Source: Inia geoffrensis
Lineage: Eukaryota; Chordata; Mammalia; Artiodactyla; Iniidae
Reading direction: 5' to 3'
DNA length: 64,000 nt
Assembly (NCBI GenBank): GCA_036417435.1
Contig: CM070908.1
Span: 53,105,090 to 53,169,089 of the forward strand
This document shows positions 1 to 10,499 of the stretch, in pieces. A model generated the notes under the pieces. That model was given only the letters and a program-made list of their open reading frames with translations, did no database searches and was not told the DNA's origin. The first letter of the stretch is position 1. Each line of letters opens with the position of its first letter. The position numbers and the translations under genes are program-made.

Positions 1-915
1 ACAACAAGAAATTGCAAGTCAATAAACATCCTATTCCCATGCCCCCCTCTGCTCCTCCAACCCGGTGATGACGAAACGCACACTGACATGAGCAATAAGA
101 AAAATAATAACATTATCACAGGATCAGTGTCTATTGCTGGCTTCATAAATAAAGGACTTGGCTTCCCATTGATGTTTAATTTTTTGTAAACGCCTCTGGA
201 AATGTAAGTAGCAGTAAGAAAACATTATCCTGAGATAATGTTCAATTTCTCCCAACATAAGCTCCTAAACCCTGGATGTGTTCAGTTTTCAGTCTGGGAC
301 AAATTCTGGAGAACAGATTTCTTTGGAACAGACAGTGGTAGGTTTATTTGAAATAGGCTGGCTTTGGTGCTCCGGGTCTAGGGGACAGGAGAGTAGAAGA
401 TGGTTGGAACAACAGAGGCACAGAAAGCCTGGCCACCTGCTTCGTCCGTGGCTTGTTCTAAGGTACCCATCGGCAAAGTGGGAGACTCTTTCTCCTCCCT
501 CCGTGTCTCACAGCTGATGCAATGGCATGTGCCCAATTTGTGACTACTAGGGGACACGTGAGGAGGCTCTGAAGGGTTCACCTGTCCATGTAGGATCCTA
601 TGATGTCCTAGCATCCTGTTACCCCTTGCTGTACCTCAGCTGCTGTGGCCTTGACTCACATCCCTGGAGCTGTATACTGGGCACCTAGCTTGAATAACAA
701 ATCAACGCCTGCCAGCTCTACCCTAGGAAAAACATTAGAATGCTTTGAAGGGGAGAAATCATAGATATTAAAGCTGAAAGGGAGGTTCCTCAAGAGATCT
801 AATCTAGGATTCCTCAGCCTTCAGGCAGGTAAGGTGTGAATGCCCCCACCCCTCGGAAGAAATTCTGAAGATCCAGATAATGAGAATAGAGGGCAGGTAA
901 GTGACTGTCATATAC
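1..915. other. Unique sequence, no gene recognised
   Basis: I see no repeat family, splice-bounded exon or conserved open frame here. The longest open frames are under 80 codons, overlap on opposite strands, and resemble no protein I know. The block is best left as intergenic or intronic unique DNA. Confidence 0.5.
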
Positions 916-923
916 CCTTAGAG

Positions 924-1478
924 CAGTGTTTCTCAGACAGCTTGCATAGCATTGCCTGGTTCTTGTTAAAACACAGACCCCTGGACCCCACCCCCAGAGT
1001 CTCGGATTCTGTAAATCTGGGGTGGGGCCCAGGAATGTGCATTTCTAATGATTTTTTAGTTCCTGCTGATGCTCTTGGTCTTGGTCCGGAGGCCACTTTT
1101 TTGTAGTTTTTAAAATAAATTTATTTATTTATTTTTGGCTGCATTGGGTCTTTGTTGTTGGGTCTTTGTTCCTGCACGCGTGGGCTTTCTCTAGTTGCGG
1201 CAAGCGGGGGCTATTCTTCGTTGCGCTGCACGGGCTTCTCACTGCAGTGGCTTCTCTTGCTGCAGACCTTGGGCTCTAGGCACGCGGGCTTCAGTAGTTG
1301 TGGCTCGCGGACTCTAGAGCGCAGGCTCCATAGCTGTGGCGCACGGGCTTCGTTGTTCCGCCGTATGTGGGATCTCCCCAGACCAGGGCTCAAACCCATG
1401 TCCCCTGCATTGGCAGGTGGATTCTCAACCATTGCACCACCAGGGAAGTCCCCGGATGCCACGTTTTGAGAATCACTG
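924..1478 (+). mobile_element. MER5A-like hAT-Charlie MITE, split by a SINE
   Basis: The left part (924-1096) carries the MER5 hallmarks: an opening CAGTGTTTCTCA, a central CCCCACCCCCAGAGTCTC, and GGGGTGGGGCCCAGGAATG. The right end resumes after the SINE with TTTTGAGAATCACTG, the inverted partner of the left terminus. This is a non-coding DNA transposon fossil once mobilised by a hAT transposase. The flanking 8-bp duplication is badly eroded (CCTTAGAG against GACTAAAG). The identification rests on remembered consensus and the matching inverted ends. Confidence 0.82.
1097..1452 (-). mobile_element. Long CHR SINE (tRNA-Glu-derived), antisense
   Basis: Read on the minus strand it starts GGGACTTCCCTGGTGGTGCA, has a B-box-like segment, continues through the longer CHR body, and ends in an AAATAAATAAATAAATTTA tail. 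It lies inside the MER5A copy. Flanking target-site duplications are CGGAGGCCAC (1087-1096) and CGGATGCCAC (1453-1462), 9 of 10 identical. It has no coding capacity and would have been transcribed by Pol III and mobilised by L1 proteins. Confidence 0.93.
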
Positions 1479-1486
1479 GACTAAAG

Positions 1487-2635
1487 TTTCCTTTCTGTAT
1501 TTCATGACCCAGAAGCTGGGCTGTCTTAAGCTAACACGTGAGTTGTTCTGTAACCTATTGAGTCAAATAGGAGCATAAAATACCCATGTCCCCAAAGGAA
1601 GCTCATTCCTTCATCTGAGACCCTGCAGAGCCTTTGCCCGAGTAAGAGTAAGCTGTTTTCCTCACTGCGACTCTAAGGCCGGTTCCAACTACTCCAAAGC
1701 CACAGGCGCTTGGAAAGACACAGGGATTCCTCAAGGTGTCCCAGCCTCTGACCTAGAATCTTTTAACTTGAGAAGAACTGTCACCTTCCTGGGAATCTGA
1801 AATAGAAAGGCAAATTTGTGAAGGCCTTTCTGACTCTGAACAGCTGGATTCGCACTCGAATGACAGTGATAAATGATGCTGGATTCCACTAAAAAACCAT
1901 CAAAGCTGCAGGGTGGAGACCCCAGTCCCTGAGCCCAGTGCGCTCTGGCCCTTCCGGTCAAGGTTTGAAAAGCTGACAGGCGGCAAGGAGGTGGGGTGAG
2001 AAAGAGGCATCATGTGGGTGTGGCAGCTTCACAGTTGTAGGGGTGGGGCGATCAGCAGGAGAGGAGAGAAGGGTAGACAGCAACCAGAGGGTTTTCTTCA
2101 GTTCCAAGAATTCTAGATCCTTACCTGACCTGCCTTCTTCCCTGACAGAAGAAGAATTTCATGAGAAAGTCCACTTGCCTCGGAATATACTCCCAGCCCC
2201 ACCCCCACCTGAGTCAAAGCAGTGAGAACATTCGGTTCTTTGCAGGGTTATGTGTTCTAAATTTTCTACTTGCATTATGTTTCATATAAAGGTTAGAAAG
2301 CAAAAATGCTGGAATTTTCAAGTCCTTGTCCTGCTTCTCTCTGTCGGTTTCTAGTGTGCTGCCTTTATAAGCATTTCCCCCTTTTGTTTTAATTGCTTCC
2401 ATCTTTTTCCTTTTGTATTCTTTCTTGCTGATTCCTCTTCTTTGTTCCTCTTTGAGGAATTCAGATTTCTGCTTCTCCAGTCACCTTTCTTTCCAGTCTT
2501 TGACTTTTAAGAGCAGACTGTGTAGGTGGTTATGAAACACAAGGGCCAAGTTCTGAGAGCCACTTCTCCCCCAGCAACTTGCATTTCAGGCAGAAGGAGC
2601 CCACGTCCACTTCTGTTTTCCTTAATGTGTTACTG
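1487..2635. other. Unique sequence, no gene recognised
   Basis: No repeat family, RNA gene or plausible exon is recognised. A purine/pyrimidine-biased patch around 2390-2470 is T- and C-rich but not a clean simple repeat. Confidence 0.45.
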
Positions 2636-3530
2636 AAATGCAACATGTATACAGAAAAACGCACAAACTGTATATTTCCTGCTGATGGATTTTTATAGAC
2701 TGACCACATGGAGTGACCAGCACCCAGATCAAGAAACAGAACGTGGCCGGCCCCAAAGCCCCTAGTGTCTCCCTTCAGTAATCTCCAACGCTTAGGAATA
2801 TCACTATCCTGATTTCTAACAGATTAACTTTGCCTGTTCTTTAACTTTAGATAAATGGAATCATTCAGTACATACTCTTTGATGCCTGGCTATTTTTCTC
2901 AATTTTGTGTTTGTGAAATCCACTGATGCTGCTACATGTAGTTTGTTCATTTTCCTTGTGCTCTCTCTCCTGTGCTCTCTCTGTGTAACGAACATATTAC
3001 ACTTGATTCATTCGACTATTGATGGACATTTGGGCTTTCCTAATTTGAAGCTATTATGAATTTTGCAGCTATTCTCATTCTTTTACATGCTTTTCTGTGA
3101 ACATACATCCTTTTTCTGTTGGATTTATGAGTGGAATTGCTATTTTATAGATTAGCATTTATTCAGCTTTAGAAGATACTACTATATAGTTTTCTAAAGT
3201 TACTTTACCAATTTATACCTATACCCCCACCAGAAAAGTCCAAGAGTTGTAGTTGCCCCACATTCCTGTCAACATCTGGTATCTTTACTTTTAGTCATTG
3301 TAGTTGGTGTGTGATGATAAGGGATTGTGGATTTAATTTGCACTTCTTCGATAGCTGATGAAGTTGGGTGCCTTTTAATATGTTTACTGGTCGTTTCAAT
3401 ACCCTTTTTGGTGAAGTACCTGTTAAATATTTTGTCCATTGTAAAAATTTAGATTATTTGCCTTTTCTTATCGCTTTGCAGGAGTTCTTTACTATTGTGG
3501 ATATGAATTCTTTGACAGATACTCTAGAGC
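2636..3530 (-). mobile_element. Ancient L1M relic, antisense
   Basis: Phrases typical of antisense old L1 ORF2/3' sequence appear in order: GGAATCATTCAGTACATACT, TTGATGGACATTTGGGCTTT, GAGTGGAATTGCTATTTTAT, TTTATACCTATACCCCCACC and TTGCACTTCTTCGATAGCTG. They are full of substitutions and gaps. No reading frame survives. The subfamily cannot be fixed by eye. Confidence 0.75.
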
Positions 3531-3534
3531 AAAT

Positions 3535-3745
3535 GTCTTCTCCCAGGCGTTGGCTTGCCTTCGACTCTTCTTCAAACCCATTGTTTTACAACTGCCAAAC
3601 TCACACTTAAACTCCAGCTCAAATGTCACCTAATTGGTGACTTAGCCTCCAACCCCTTTCTCCTGGAGTTGTTGCCTGTCCTTTGTCCTCCCACAGCTTC
3701 GGTCTAACGCTCTCTCATGGTAATTGTCGCATTAGTTACAATGAC
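3535..3745 (-). mobile_element. L2 fragment, antisense
   Basis: The run CCAGCTCAAATGTCACCTAA and the following TTAGCCTCCAACCCC resemble the antisense 3' region of LINE-2. The fragment is degraded and non-coding, and it abuts the preceding L1M relic. Confidence 0.5.
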
Positions 3746-4250
3746 CTCTCTTCAGAAGGACTGACCCAGTGCCACTGAAACAAAAGACGGGGTTTTTAAG
3801 CACTGGGGTGAGCTAGTAGAAAAGTACTGCAGGACTTTATGGGGAAGGTAGGCCAATGTGATTAGCCCGTCTCTGTCTGCTGATTGGTGTTTATCAAAGT
3901 TAGGCTTCTGCCCTCCCACAGAGACTGGGAGATGACTGTAATCCTCTCTCTTGATGGTTATATTTCAAAGGGACGGCTCCACAGTCCTTGAGAAAACTCA
4001 AGATTCTTGGGTTGTAATTGGCTGGGAGAAGATTTACATCTCAAAAGGACAGAGAAAGAATGTGCAGTTTTCTAAACTAAGGAATAAAAAAGTAAAGTAA
4101 GTCATGCTCTGGGAAAAGGGAGGTCAGGAGCCTATAGTCAGGACGAAGCCCGTCTGAAGTTTAGTCAGGCTGAGGGGAATGTTAAGGCCATCTTGGTCAC
4201 CCCCACTCCAATTTAAATACCATAATTTGAGTTTGGTTTTAACATTCTAC
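3746..4250. other. Unrecognised stretch, possibly an eroded LTR-type repeat
   Basis: About 500 bp with no family I can name. Its even composition, lack of frames and phrases such as GTGATTAGCCCGTCTCTGTC are repeat-like, but I cannot show terminal repeats or target duplications. It could equally be unique DNA. Confidence 0.25.
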
Positions 4251-4254
4251 CCCT

Positions 4255-4370
4255 CTGTTCCAAAACCTTCCATGGCTCCATACCAAATGAGCTGTAAACT
4301 CAGGTGTGCCTGGGAGAGTCTGCATGCTCTCATCCCAACCTCCCCTGAGTCTTATTCCTGCCATACTGGA
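4255..4370 (-). mobile_element. L2 fragment, antisense
   Basis: AAAACCTTCCATGGCTCC, followed by GAGCTGTAAACTCAGGTGTG and TGCATGCTCTCATCCCAACC, follows the order of the L2 consensus on the minus strand. Degraded and non-coding. Confidence 0.6.
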
Positions 4371-5205
4371 GATGGAGTCACCATGAGCATTCTGAAAATG
4401 GTCACAGGAAGTGAGGTTGAGGGAGATGAACTTCAGAGCATCACAGGATGTAAGTGGCTAACCCAGTGGTGATTTGAATCATGGGCTGGGTGAGGGTGGA
4501 GCAGGAGAAACAAGACCAGGTAATGTCCCAAGTCATTGGACTGCCAGCCAAGTGTGTTTCTGGGAAGACGGGCATTTTGTCTCAGGCAGTGCTCAGAGAG
4601 TGACCTGCTCAGACTTCTCAGCTGGGCCCCAGCTGCCCTTCAAGGGCTTTCTGGTAGTCACATCATTTCAGGGTTAGTTTAACAAAATTCAGAGATTTTT
4701 CCTTAGGTGGAAACCATCTGTGCTCCATCAAGGTCAAGGTCATGGGCCAATCATGTTTCCTGCCCATCCTCTGAAGGTCAGCGAGATGGATGTGGTCCCC
4801 TTAATGTCTCCTGAATGACGAGGACAACCTAGGATTTTCTACCTTACTGCTCCACTGAACACACAGAACTCAATTGAAAGCCCACAACACATTTAAGTGT
4901 CTGAAATTAAATGTGAAGTCGAAGCAGCAGCATCTTATTACTTTTAATCAGGGCAGTGCATGAAAGCCCCTTGGGAGAAATCGTTATTTTACCCCTACAC
5001 GCAGAAGGCAGGACTGCACCCTGCTTCCTCTGGCCCCTGGAAGATGACAAGGACTCTTCACGCTGCCTGTGCATCAGACTTGGGGCCGCCTTCGGCTTCT
5101 GCTGTGTCCAGGGCTTGGGTCAGATTTGATCCTTAGAGCTGCTCTTTTGAGTCCCACTTTGCATGGCTTTCAGCTGTACTTTTCTTAATATAGGGACAAG
5201 AGGCT
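4371..5205. other. Unique sequence, no gene recognised
   Basis: Two short frames here (97 and 67 codons, nearly abutting at about 4472) have no recognisable motifs. The first runs directly out of the L2 relic, which argues against it being a gene. Confidence 0.4.
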
Positions 5206-5600
5206 GAGGGATTAGTAACTATAGTTACCATTTATTAAGCACTTTCTGTATCAGTATTAGTAACAAACAATCAAAACTGGTTTGATTGGGGGGTAATTTA
5301 TTAAAGGATGTTGGGTTGTGCACAGAATCTCCAGCAAAGCTAAAGAACAGGGTTGGAAGCTGTACAGCCAGGAACAATGCTCCAAATCTCACTGCAGAAT
5401 TGGAGGTAATAGGGACACCACAACTGCCACCCCGGGCACAGCACCACAGCTTGAACTGCTAGTGCTGAACGCTGGAAGCCATGTCTACTTTTCCCTGCAA
5501 CAGCCATGAAAGGTAAGTAGTATTATCTTCATTTTATAGATGAGGTCACAGAAGTTCAGAGATGTTAGGTAGCTTATTCCCAAAGTTAGCTACGAATTCT
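5206..5600 (+). mobile_element. MIR SINE fragment, apparently interrupted
   Basis: The left piece (about 5206-5255) has TTACCATTTATTAAGCACTTTC. The right piece (about 5512-5600) has ATCTTCATTTTATAGATGAGG followed by CAGAAGTTCAGAGATGTTAG. These are consecutive parts of a MIR element. About 255 bp of unassigned sequence separates them, beginning near TTGGGGGGTAATTTATTAAAGG. That is probably a later insertion of a family I do not recognise. Confidence 0.6.
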
Positions 5601-5604
5601 CAAC

Positions 5605-5700
5605 TGTGAGTTCAGTGAGGATGGGGATTATATTGATTTTGCTCACTATTTAGTGTAAGCTCCAGTGCCAGTTCAGTAGGTACTAAATAAACTTATGCAG
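5605..5700 (+). mobile_element. L2/MIR3-type 3' end
   Basis: TGAGTTCAGTGAGGATGGGG and the closing TTCAGTAGGTACTAAATAAA match the usual end of L2 or MIR3 elements. The piece is short and degraded. Confidence 0.6.
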
Positions 5701-7140
5701 TTGAATACACGGGGGAAATGATGGAGAGATGCATGGTTATCGTGTTTGTTTTAGTCCCACTTTAACACGACCTGTCCTCTTCTACCCTCCTTTGGGACCA
5801 TATCCCATGTTTCTGGGCAGAGGGTTGGGTAAATGACTCAGGGTCAGGCAGTCATAATATCCTCCTGGCCATGGTGTTTGGTCCCAGAGTTTGAAGGATG
5901 TGAGTCTGAGCAGATGGCCCAGCACATGGAGCAAGACTGATTGTGATATGAAAGAACTGAGCCAACATACAGAGAGGAGCGAAGACAGGATCTATGATTC
6001 AGTTTTCCTGCATATTACTAATATTGGCTGTTTTATAAATAAGCACTATCACTCCAGTCAAGAAAGGCAGATTGAAAATGGTGACTTCTCTCAAAAAAGG
6101 GGTTTTATTTTGGATGCCAACTCCAATGCCCCATTAGATGGATATGTTTCAAGAAGTATTCCAGAACTGGTTTAAAATGGATGTCTTCTCAATCCTTCTT
6201 CCTTTCTCTTTGGCAAGCCCCCATGTGTCTTAACTTACCTATAGTTGAATGGAGTCTTTTGTACAGGCAGTTTTCCCATCTCCAAGCCCATGCTCAGTGA
6301 ATATCTCTGAGATATGTTTGTTGGGACAACTGTTGGGCAAAGGATGTTATGGGGGCAAGAGAAAAGCAAACTTCAAGGTGGACAGTGCAGGTTCTGGTGG
6401 CCATAGTATGTTTCAGGCTGAGCACCTTTGAGAGCCCTTCTACTGGAGGAGCCTGTTGTGTAGCGTGCTCATGTGGTCAGGTACAGAGCACTCCTTCAGG
6501 CTAGCTCTAGTAACGGGACTGTTGTGAAGTTGTCAGTGCACTCATTGCATTGACATTGCATCGTCCAGACCTCTTGCAGGAGCACGGCTGCAGCATGGGG
6601 CTCTGTGGATCCTGGGGTTTAATTTAAGAATTAGATGTTTGCTCTATCCTAGTAGCTTTAGCCCCAGGTCATCTTGGCCCATCCTGTAGTACCAGGGCTC
6701 CTTCATTATCAGGGCTCAGTTATCCTTTTGTTTCTATTCCAGCTCCAGTGCTGACGGCATGACCCTCTCCCTCATTACTTCCATGGACCACCGGCTGGTC
6801 CACAGATTAGACATCCCCATCGGGTGTCATAGCCTTGCTTATCTCTATACTTGATGGATGGAGCTGCTGGCCCTTCAGTCCTTCCCTATCCACCACTGCA
6901 CCCAGCTCCCTACCCAACCCTCTCATCTCCAAAGCTCTGATGAATCAGTTTTCATTTCCCAGGCCGAGTATATGCCCACATTTGGCTGAAGACTTTCTAC
7001 CTTCCCGGATTGCCCAGTCTCTGTACCTTTGTTGTCCTCCCGGGGCTCCTGGCCTTTCTTTCTTTCTGCATCATAAGGAAAGCAGCCTGCTGCTGCTCTG
7101 CCCCATTGCTGCTTGCCTTAGTAACTTTGCTTTTCAAAAT
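5701..7140. other. No confident gene; probable old repeat debris
   Basis: A 94-codon frame at 5891-6175 and a 104-codon frame at 6835-7149 show no known motif, signal peptide or splice context. 6900-7130 has the C/T-rich texture of antisense L2, but not strongly enough for a separate call. Confidence 0.35.
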
Positions 7141-7620
7141 GAGGCTTAATTGTAACTTTTATTGACAGATTTACCTTATGCCATAAGAACCCATCTTGAA
7201 TCAATTAAAATCAATTAATCACACAGTGATTAACTTTAATTGTGGGATGTTTCCTACACCCAGCAAATAACCATTCACATATGCTTCAATTAATATTTTT
7301 ACCCCCCTTTGTTGACAAATGAGCTATTGTACTTAAAATTAATTAAATGTTAGCCTGGTCCCAATTAACATTGCATTAGCCGAAAAAATGCCTTGATTGT
7401 CAATCCTGCGCAACATGTGTGACGGTCTACCACTTAACATAATGCAGTATATGTTAGTTAAACACACGGAGGCCTGACCTTTTTCCAAATATAGTGAATG
7501 ATCTGGTCAAAACGTGAGGCCACATTTAAAGCCATTGTAAATCTTGGGATTTTTGACTCTGACTTGAGATAAACAGGGAAAATAAAACTGTGTCCACCTA
7601 GAAATAGTTGCCTTTTTCTG
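7141..7620. promoter_or_regulatory. Candidate conserved non-coding element (enhancer-like)
   Basis: A repeat-free AT-rich island with many homeodomain core sites: TCAATTAA (7201), TCAATTAATC (7211), GTGATTAAC (7226), TTTAATTG (7235), TTCAATTAAT (7285), AATTAATTAAAT (7337) and CCAATTAACA (7361). It also has an inverted SOX-like pair TTTGTTGACAAA (7308) and a PBX/MEIS-like near-palindrome TGATTGTCAATC (7394). This density and the absence of repeat decay resemble developmental enhancers. Conservation itself cannot be seen from one sequence, so this is an inference. Confidence 0.35.
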
Positions 7621-8072
7621 TCTGTGTTTTGCTAAACCAAGATTTAATGTCCCTAGATGATCAGTACTTTATATATAGGGCCTTTTTATTTTACTCAATA
7701 TTTTTTTATTATATTTGTCTCTTTTATTTCTAACGTGTCTCATTCCTCTCTATCTTAAATGTTTCTTTACCTAAACGCTATTTATTGTGCCATAAATTCC
7801 AAACTGCATTTTTCATTTTTCACTCAACCTTCTGTTTTTGAGACTCATCTAAGTAGGTTATGTGGGTCTATTTTATAAGCAAATGTTGTTTATCCATGCC
7901 CACATTGATAAGCATTCAAATTGCTTCCAACTCATTGCTTTTATAAGCAACGTTGGGATGAGTATCTTTGTGTTTCTGAATTTGGGTATGTTGGGGTCCA
8001 GGGCAGACCACCCCAAAATGTGCCTTAATGACATATTGATTATTTTGAATTAAAGTTACTTAAGAAACAGCA

Positions 8073-8261
8073 GGGCTTCCCTGGTGGCGCAGTGGTTGAG
8101 AGTCCGCCTGCCAGTGCAGGGGACACGGGTTCGTGCCCCAGTCCAGGAAGATCCCACCTGCCACGGAGCGGCTGGGCCCGTGAGCCGTGGCCGCTGAGCC
8201 TGCGCGTCTGGAGCCTGTGCGCCGCAACGGGAGAGGCCTGCGTACCGCAAAAAAAAAAAAA
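8073..8261 (+). mobile_element. Short CHR SINE with perfect target duplications
   Basis: It starts GGGCTTCCCTGGTGGCGCAG (tRNA-like A box) and carries a B-box-like GGTTCGTGCCC. It ends CGTACCGC plus poly-A. An 11-bp duplication, AAGAAACAGCA, flanks it at 8062-8072 and 8262-8272 without mismatch, so the insertion is comparatively recent. It lies inside the solo LTR. Confidence 0.96.
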
Positions 8262-8555
8262 AAGAAACAGCAAATACAAGAAGAACACTCTGACTCTCCT
8301 TTCTGTCTCCCTGGAAGCAGGAAATAAACCTCTCATGTGAAAGGTTCATTCCCTGCATCTGGAGGTAGAAGGGCACCCTTATTGCCCAAGACAGAAATCA
8401 GGGCTGAGAAGCCTATAGAAACAAACCTTGTTACTTCTTTAATTTACTTCCCCAAGCCCAACTTTGTTTGGATTCTTCACTAATTGGCCACCCCAAACCT
8501 AAGCTTCTTTGTCTTGTGAATTCCTCACAAATATATTGTTTCTTTGCTTAAAAAG

Positions 8556-8562
8556 TATAAAA
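8556..8562 (+). promoter_or_regulatory. TATA box of the solo LTR
   Basis: TATAAAA lies about 170 bp before the LTR end, in the context AAAAAGTATAAAAGCTGC. This position fits a U3 promoter just upstream of the R region. Present activity is unknown. Confidence 0.5.
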
Positions 8563-8814
8563 GCTGCTTGCTTTAGCCACCTCTTAGGTCTCATTTCTAT
8601 GGGACCTCCATGCACATGAATTAGAATTTGTTTCTTTTTCCCCTGTTAATCTGTCTTGCGTCATTTTATTGTTAAACCAGCCACATGAACTCAAGAGGGG
8701 TAGGGAGGGAAAATACCCCCTCCCCAACAGGTACCTGTCTGAGATATATTCCTAGGGAAGCAACAATCATTGGGTCATAGGGCGAGTGCACACTGCACTC
8801 TGGATTTGATCACA

Positions 8815-8905
8815 TTTTGCACAGGAAGAAACGGAGATCTGGAGAGGTTAAGCAATTGTTCAAGGTCAAGTCTGTGACTAGGCTTGATTTCAGATCTTCT
8901 GACTC
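8815..8905 (+). mobile_element. MIR SINE core fragment
   Basis: GAAGAAACGGAGATCTGGAGAG followed by GTTAAGCAATTGTTCAAGGTC is the conserved MIR core order. Degraded; no target duplication seen. Confidence 0.7.
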
Positions 8906-9190
8906 TTAGTGGACCTTCTGCATCTTAGTGGATCTTCTGAATCTTAGTGAAATATTTATTTCACAATATGCTACCATCTCAATTGCCCTGAATTCCCTGG
9001 AATTTTCAAAGCAAAATTTCTCTAATATGATAGTTTCATTGTGTTATAGTTTGGAATATATTATTAGGGTCACCTTAAGAGTCAACATTCTATATATAAA
9101 TTATGGCTGACACAGAGACGTATGCAACTATTATCAGGCAATGGCATTGGGAATTTAGGCCGAAACTGTTCTCTTCAAAAACTGCTTTTA

Positions 9191-9348
9191 GGGAATTCCC
9201 TGGTGGTCCAGTGGTTAGGACTCTGCGCTCTCACTGCAGAGGGTGCGGGTTCAACCCCTGGTCAGGGAACTAAGATCCCCGCACGCCATGCAGAGCTGCC
9301 AAAAAAAGAAAAAGAAAAAAGAAAAAAAAATGACAAATTAAAAAAAAA
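9191..9348 (+). mobile_element. CHR SINE, truncated form with A-rich tail
   Basis: It starts GGGAATTCCCTGGTGGTCCA, has a B-box-like GGGTTCAACCCC, ends at CAGAGCTGCC, and has a long impure A-rich tail. Possible target duplication: AAAAACTGCTTT before and AAAATCCTGCTTT after, with a small difference. A 133-codon open frame running through it and the nearby CA repeat is accidental. Confidence 0.9.
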
Positions 9349-9483
9349 TCCTGCTTTCGTTATTGGGCAAAGGCCTATAAGACCAGTCAAATATTTTAGA
9401 ATAGGTGATAGAGATATAATAATTATCCATGTGAGGTTTCAAAGTTCTTCTCACACTAGGGGGCAAAACACTGCTTCCATGAT

Positions 9484-9485
<2 letters not shown>

Positions 9486-9516
<31 letters not shown>
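9486..9516. repeat. (AC)n microsatellite
   Basis: An uninterrupted AC dinucleotide run of about 15.5 units. Likely length-polymorphic. It generates spurious His/Thr and Cys/Val open frames on the two strands. Confidence 0.97.
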
Positions 9517-9520
<4 letters not shown>

Positions 9521-10495
9521 TAAATCCCACATTTTTCTTTACAAGTGAGCTTTCCCTGAAGGGTGTACATATGTATGTCTCTGAGAGATATAAAGTGATA
9601 TAAATCTAAGCTTTTAAGTTGCCTTTGGAGCTTTATAGTTCCTTTGCGTGTTTGGAGTAGGTTTGACCACTCAAATGCCATCCCTAGATATATTATTTGC
9701 CTCCCTGTTTCCTCTGCCTCCGTTCACATTAATTTCTTAAGGGTTAATTGAGCAACTGCTGAATCCAAGAACAATATACATTCCTTGTCCTTATAACACA
9801 AGGCAGAGGGAAATAAGTAACAATTCTGAGTGCTGAGCCAAGGCTTGTGGGTGACCCGAGGAAGGAGCCATTGAATCAGTCAGTGAGTGTTGAGCAGGAA
9901 GGTGAGATCTGAGCTGGACTTGAACAGATGTGTAGGAGGTGGTCAGGTGGAGGAAGGAAGGCAGGATCCTAAGTACGGAAGAGAGCAGAGTGCTTCACCT
10001 GCCTCCTGTACTCATGCCCCTGCCCCCTGCTCTTCCTACCCCTACAGTAGCCATGTTCAGAAATAATCCAGCATCCCTGAGGGAAGAGGAACAAATGTTC
10101 TACATTGAGCCATGCTAAGCGTCCCCCTCCAGTCCTTGTGCCTGTGAAATGCATTTCACGCCTCATGTGTTCCTTAAATGAGATGTGAAAGCAGTTTACA
10201 CCTCGTTTACATTTGTGCTGTTTTACCAAACAGCATAGATACAGCTCCATCCAAAGTAACGAAATGAGGTCAGGCACCCTTTCTCTCCTTGGATTGAATC
10301 CACCCAACTCTTCAGATCCTCCCAGGCATCCACTAAGTATTGGGAGAGAAAGTGCAAGGCTTGGTGGAGAGGTGTAGGGAGCAATGAGCAACAGGTATTC
10401 AGATCCTTTTTGAGGGAAATGGCCTTTCTTTCAAGCCAATAGTACTTTACTGAGTATAATTTGCTTAAGTGAAATGCAGAAATCATAGGTGTATA
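9517..10495. other. Mostly unique sequence with faint L2-like segments
   Basis: About 9770-9960 has the texture of an L2 body (GAGCTGGACTTGAACAGATG). The 140-codon minus-strand frame at 9969-10391 overlaps another frame and shows no recognisable domain, so I do not call a gene. Confidence 0.35.
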
Positions 10496-10499
10496 CTTT

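Larger units (their letters stand above)
7989..8729 (+). mobile_element. Solo LTR of an ERV1-type endogenous retrovirus, carrying a SINE
   Basis: The unit begins TGTTGGGGTCC and ends CTCCCCAACA, giving the TG...CA termini of a retroviral LTR with short inverted ends. A 4-bp direct repeat GGTA flanks it (7985-7988 and 8730-8733), the duplication length typical of gammaretrovirus-like ERV1 elements. A TATA box, TATAAAA, sits at 8556-8562. Without the SINE and its duplication the LTR is about 540 bp. No viral genes or second LTR are present, which is consistent with recombination between two LTRs. The family name is not recognised. Confidence 0.72.
7690..8812 (-). mobile_element. Ancient L1M relic, antisense, split by an LTR
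   Basis: The left part (to 7988) includes TTTGAGACTCATCTAAGTAG and CAAATTGCTTCCAACTCATT. The right part (from about 8734) resumes with ATTCCTAGGGAAGCAACAAT and CATTGGGTCATAGGGCGAGT, the next expected L1 segment. The interruption is the solo LTR at 7989-8729. No frame survives. Confidence 0.75.

Noticed and set aside
8073..8140. tRNA gene
   Set aside because: The A and B boxes belong to a tRNA-derived SINE with a poly-A tail and target duplications; no complete cloverleaf is maintained.
8040..8376. 98- and 106-codon frames on the minus strand
   Set aside because: Both are readings of the CHR SINE, which yields open frames in most of its copies in this window.
7985..8733. Provirus with coding genes
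   Set aside because: Only one LTR is present between the 4-bp duplications; no gag, pol or env sequence is seen.
9122..9523. 133-codon plus-strand frame
   Set aside because: It runs through a CHR SINE, its A-rich tail and an (AC)n repeat, giving Lys-rich and Thr-His-repeat translation.
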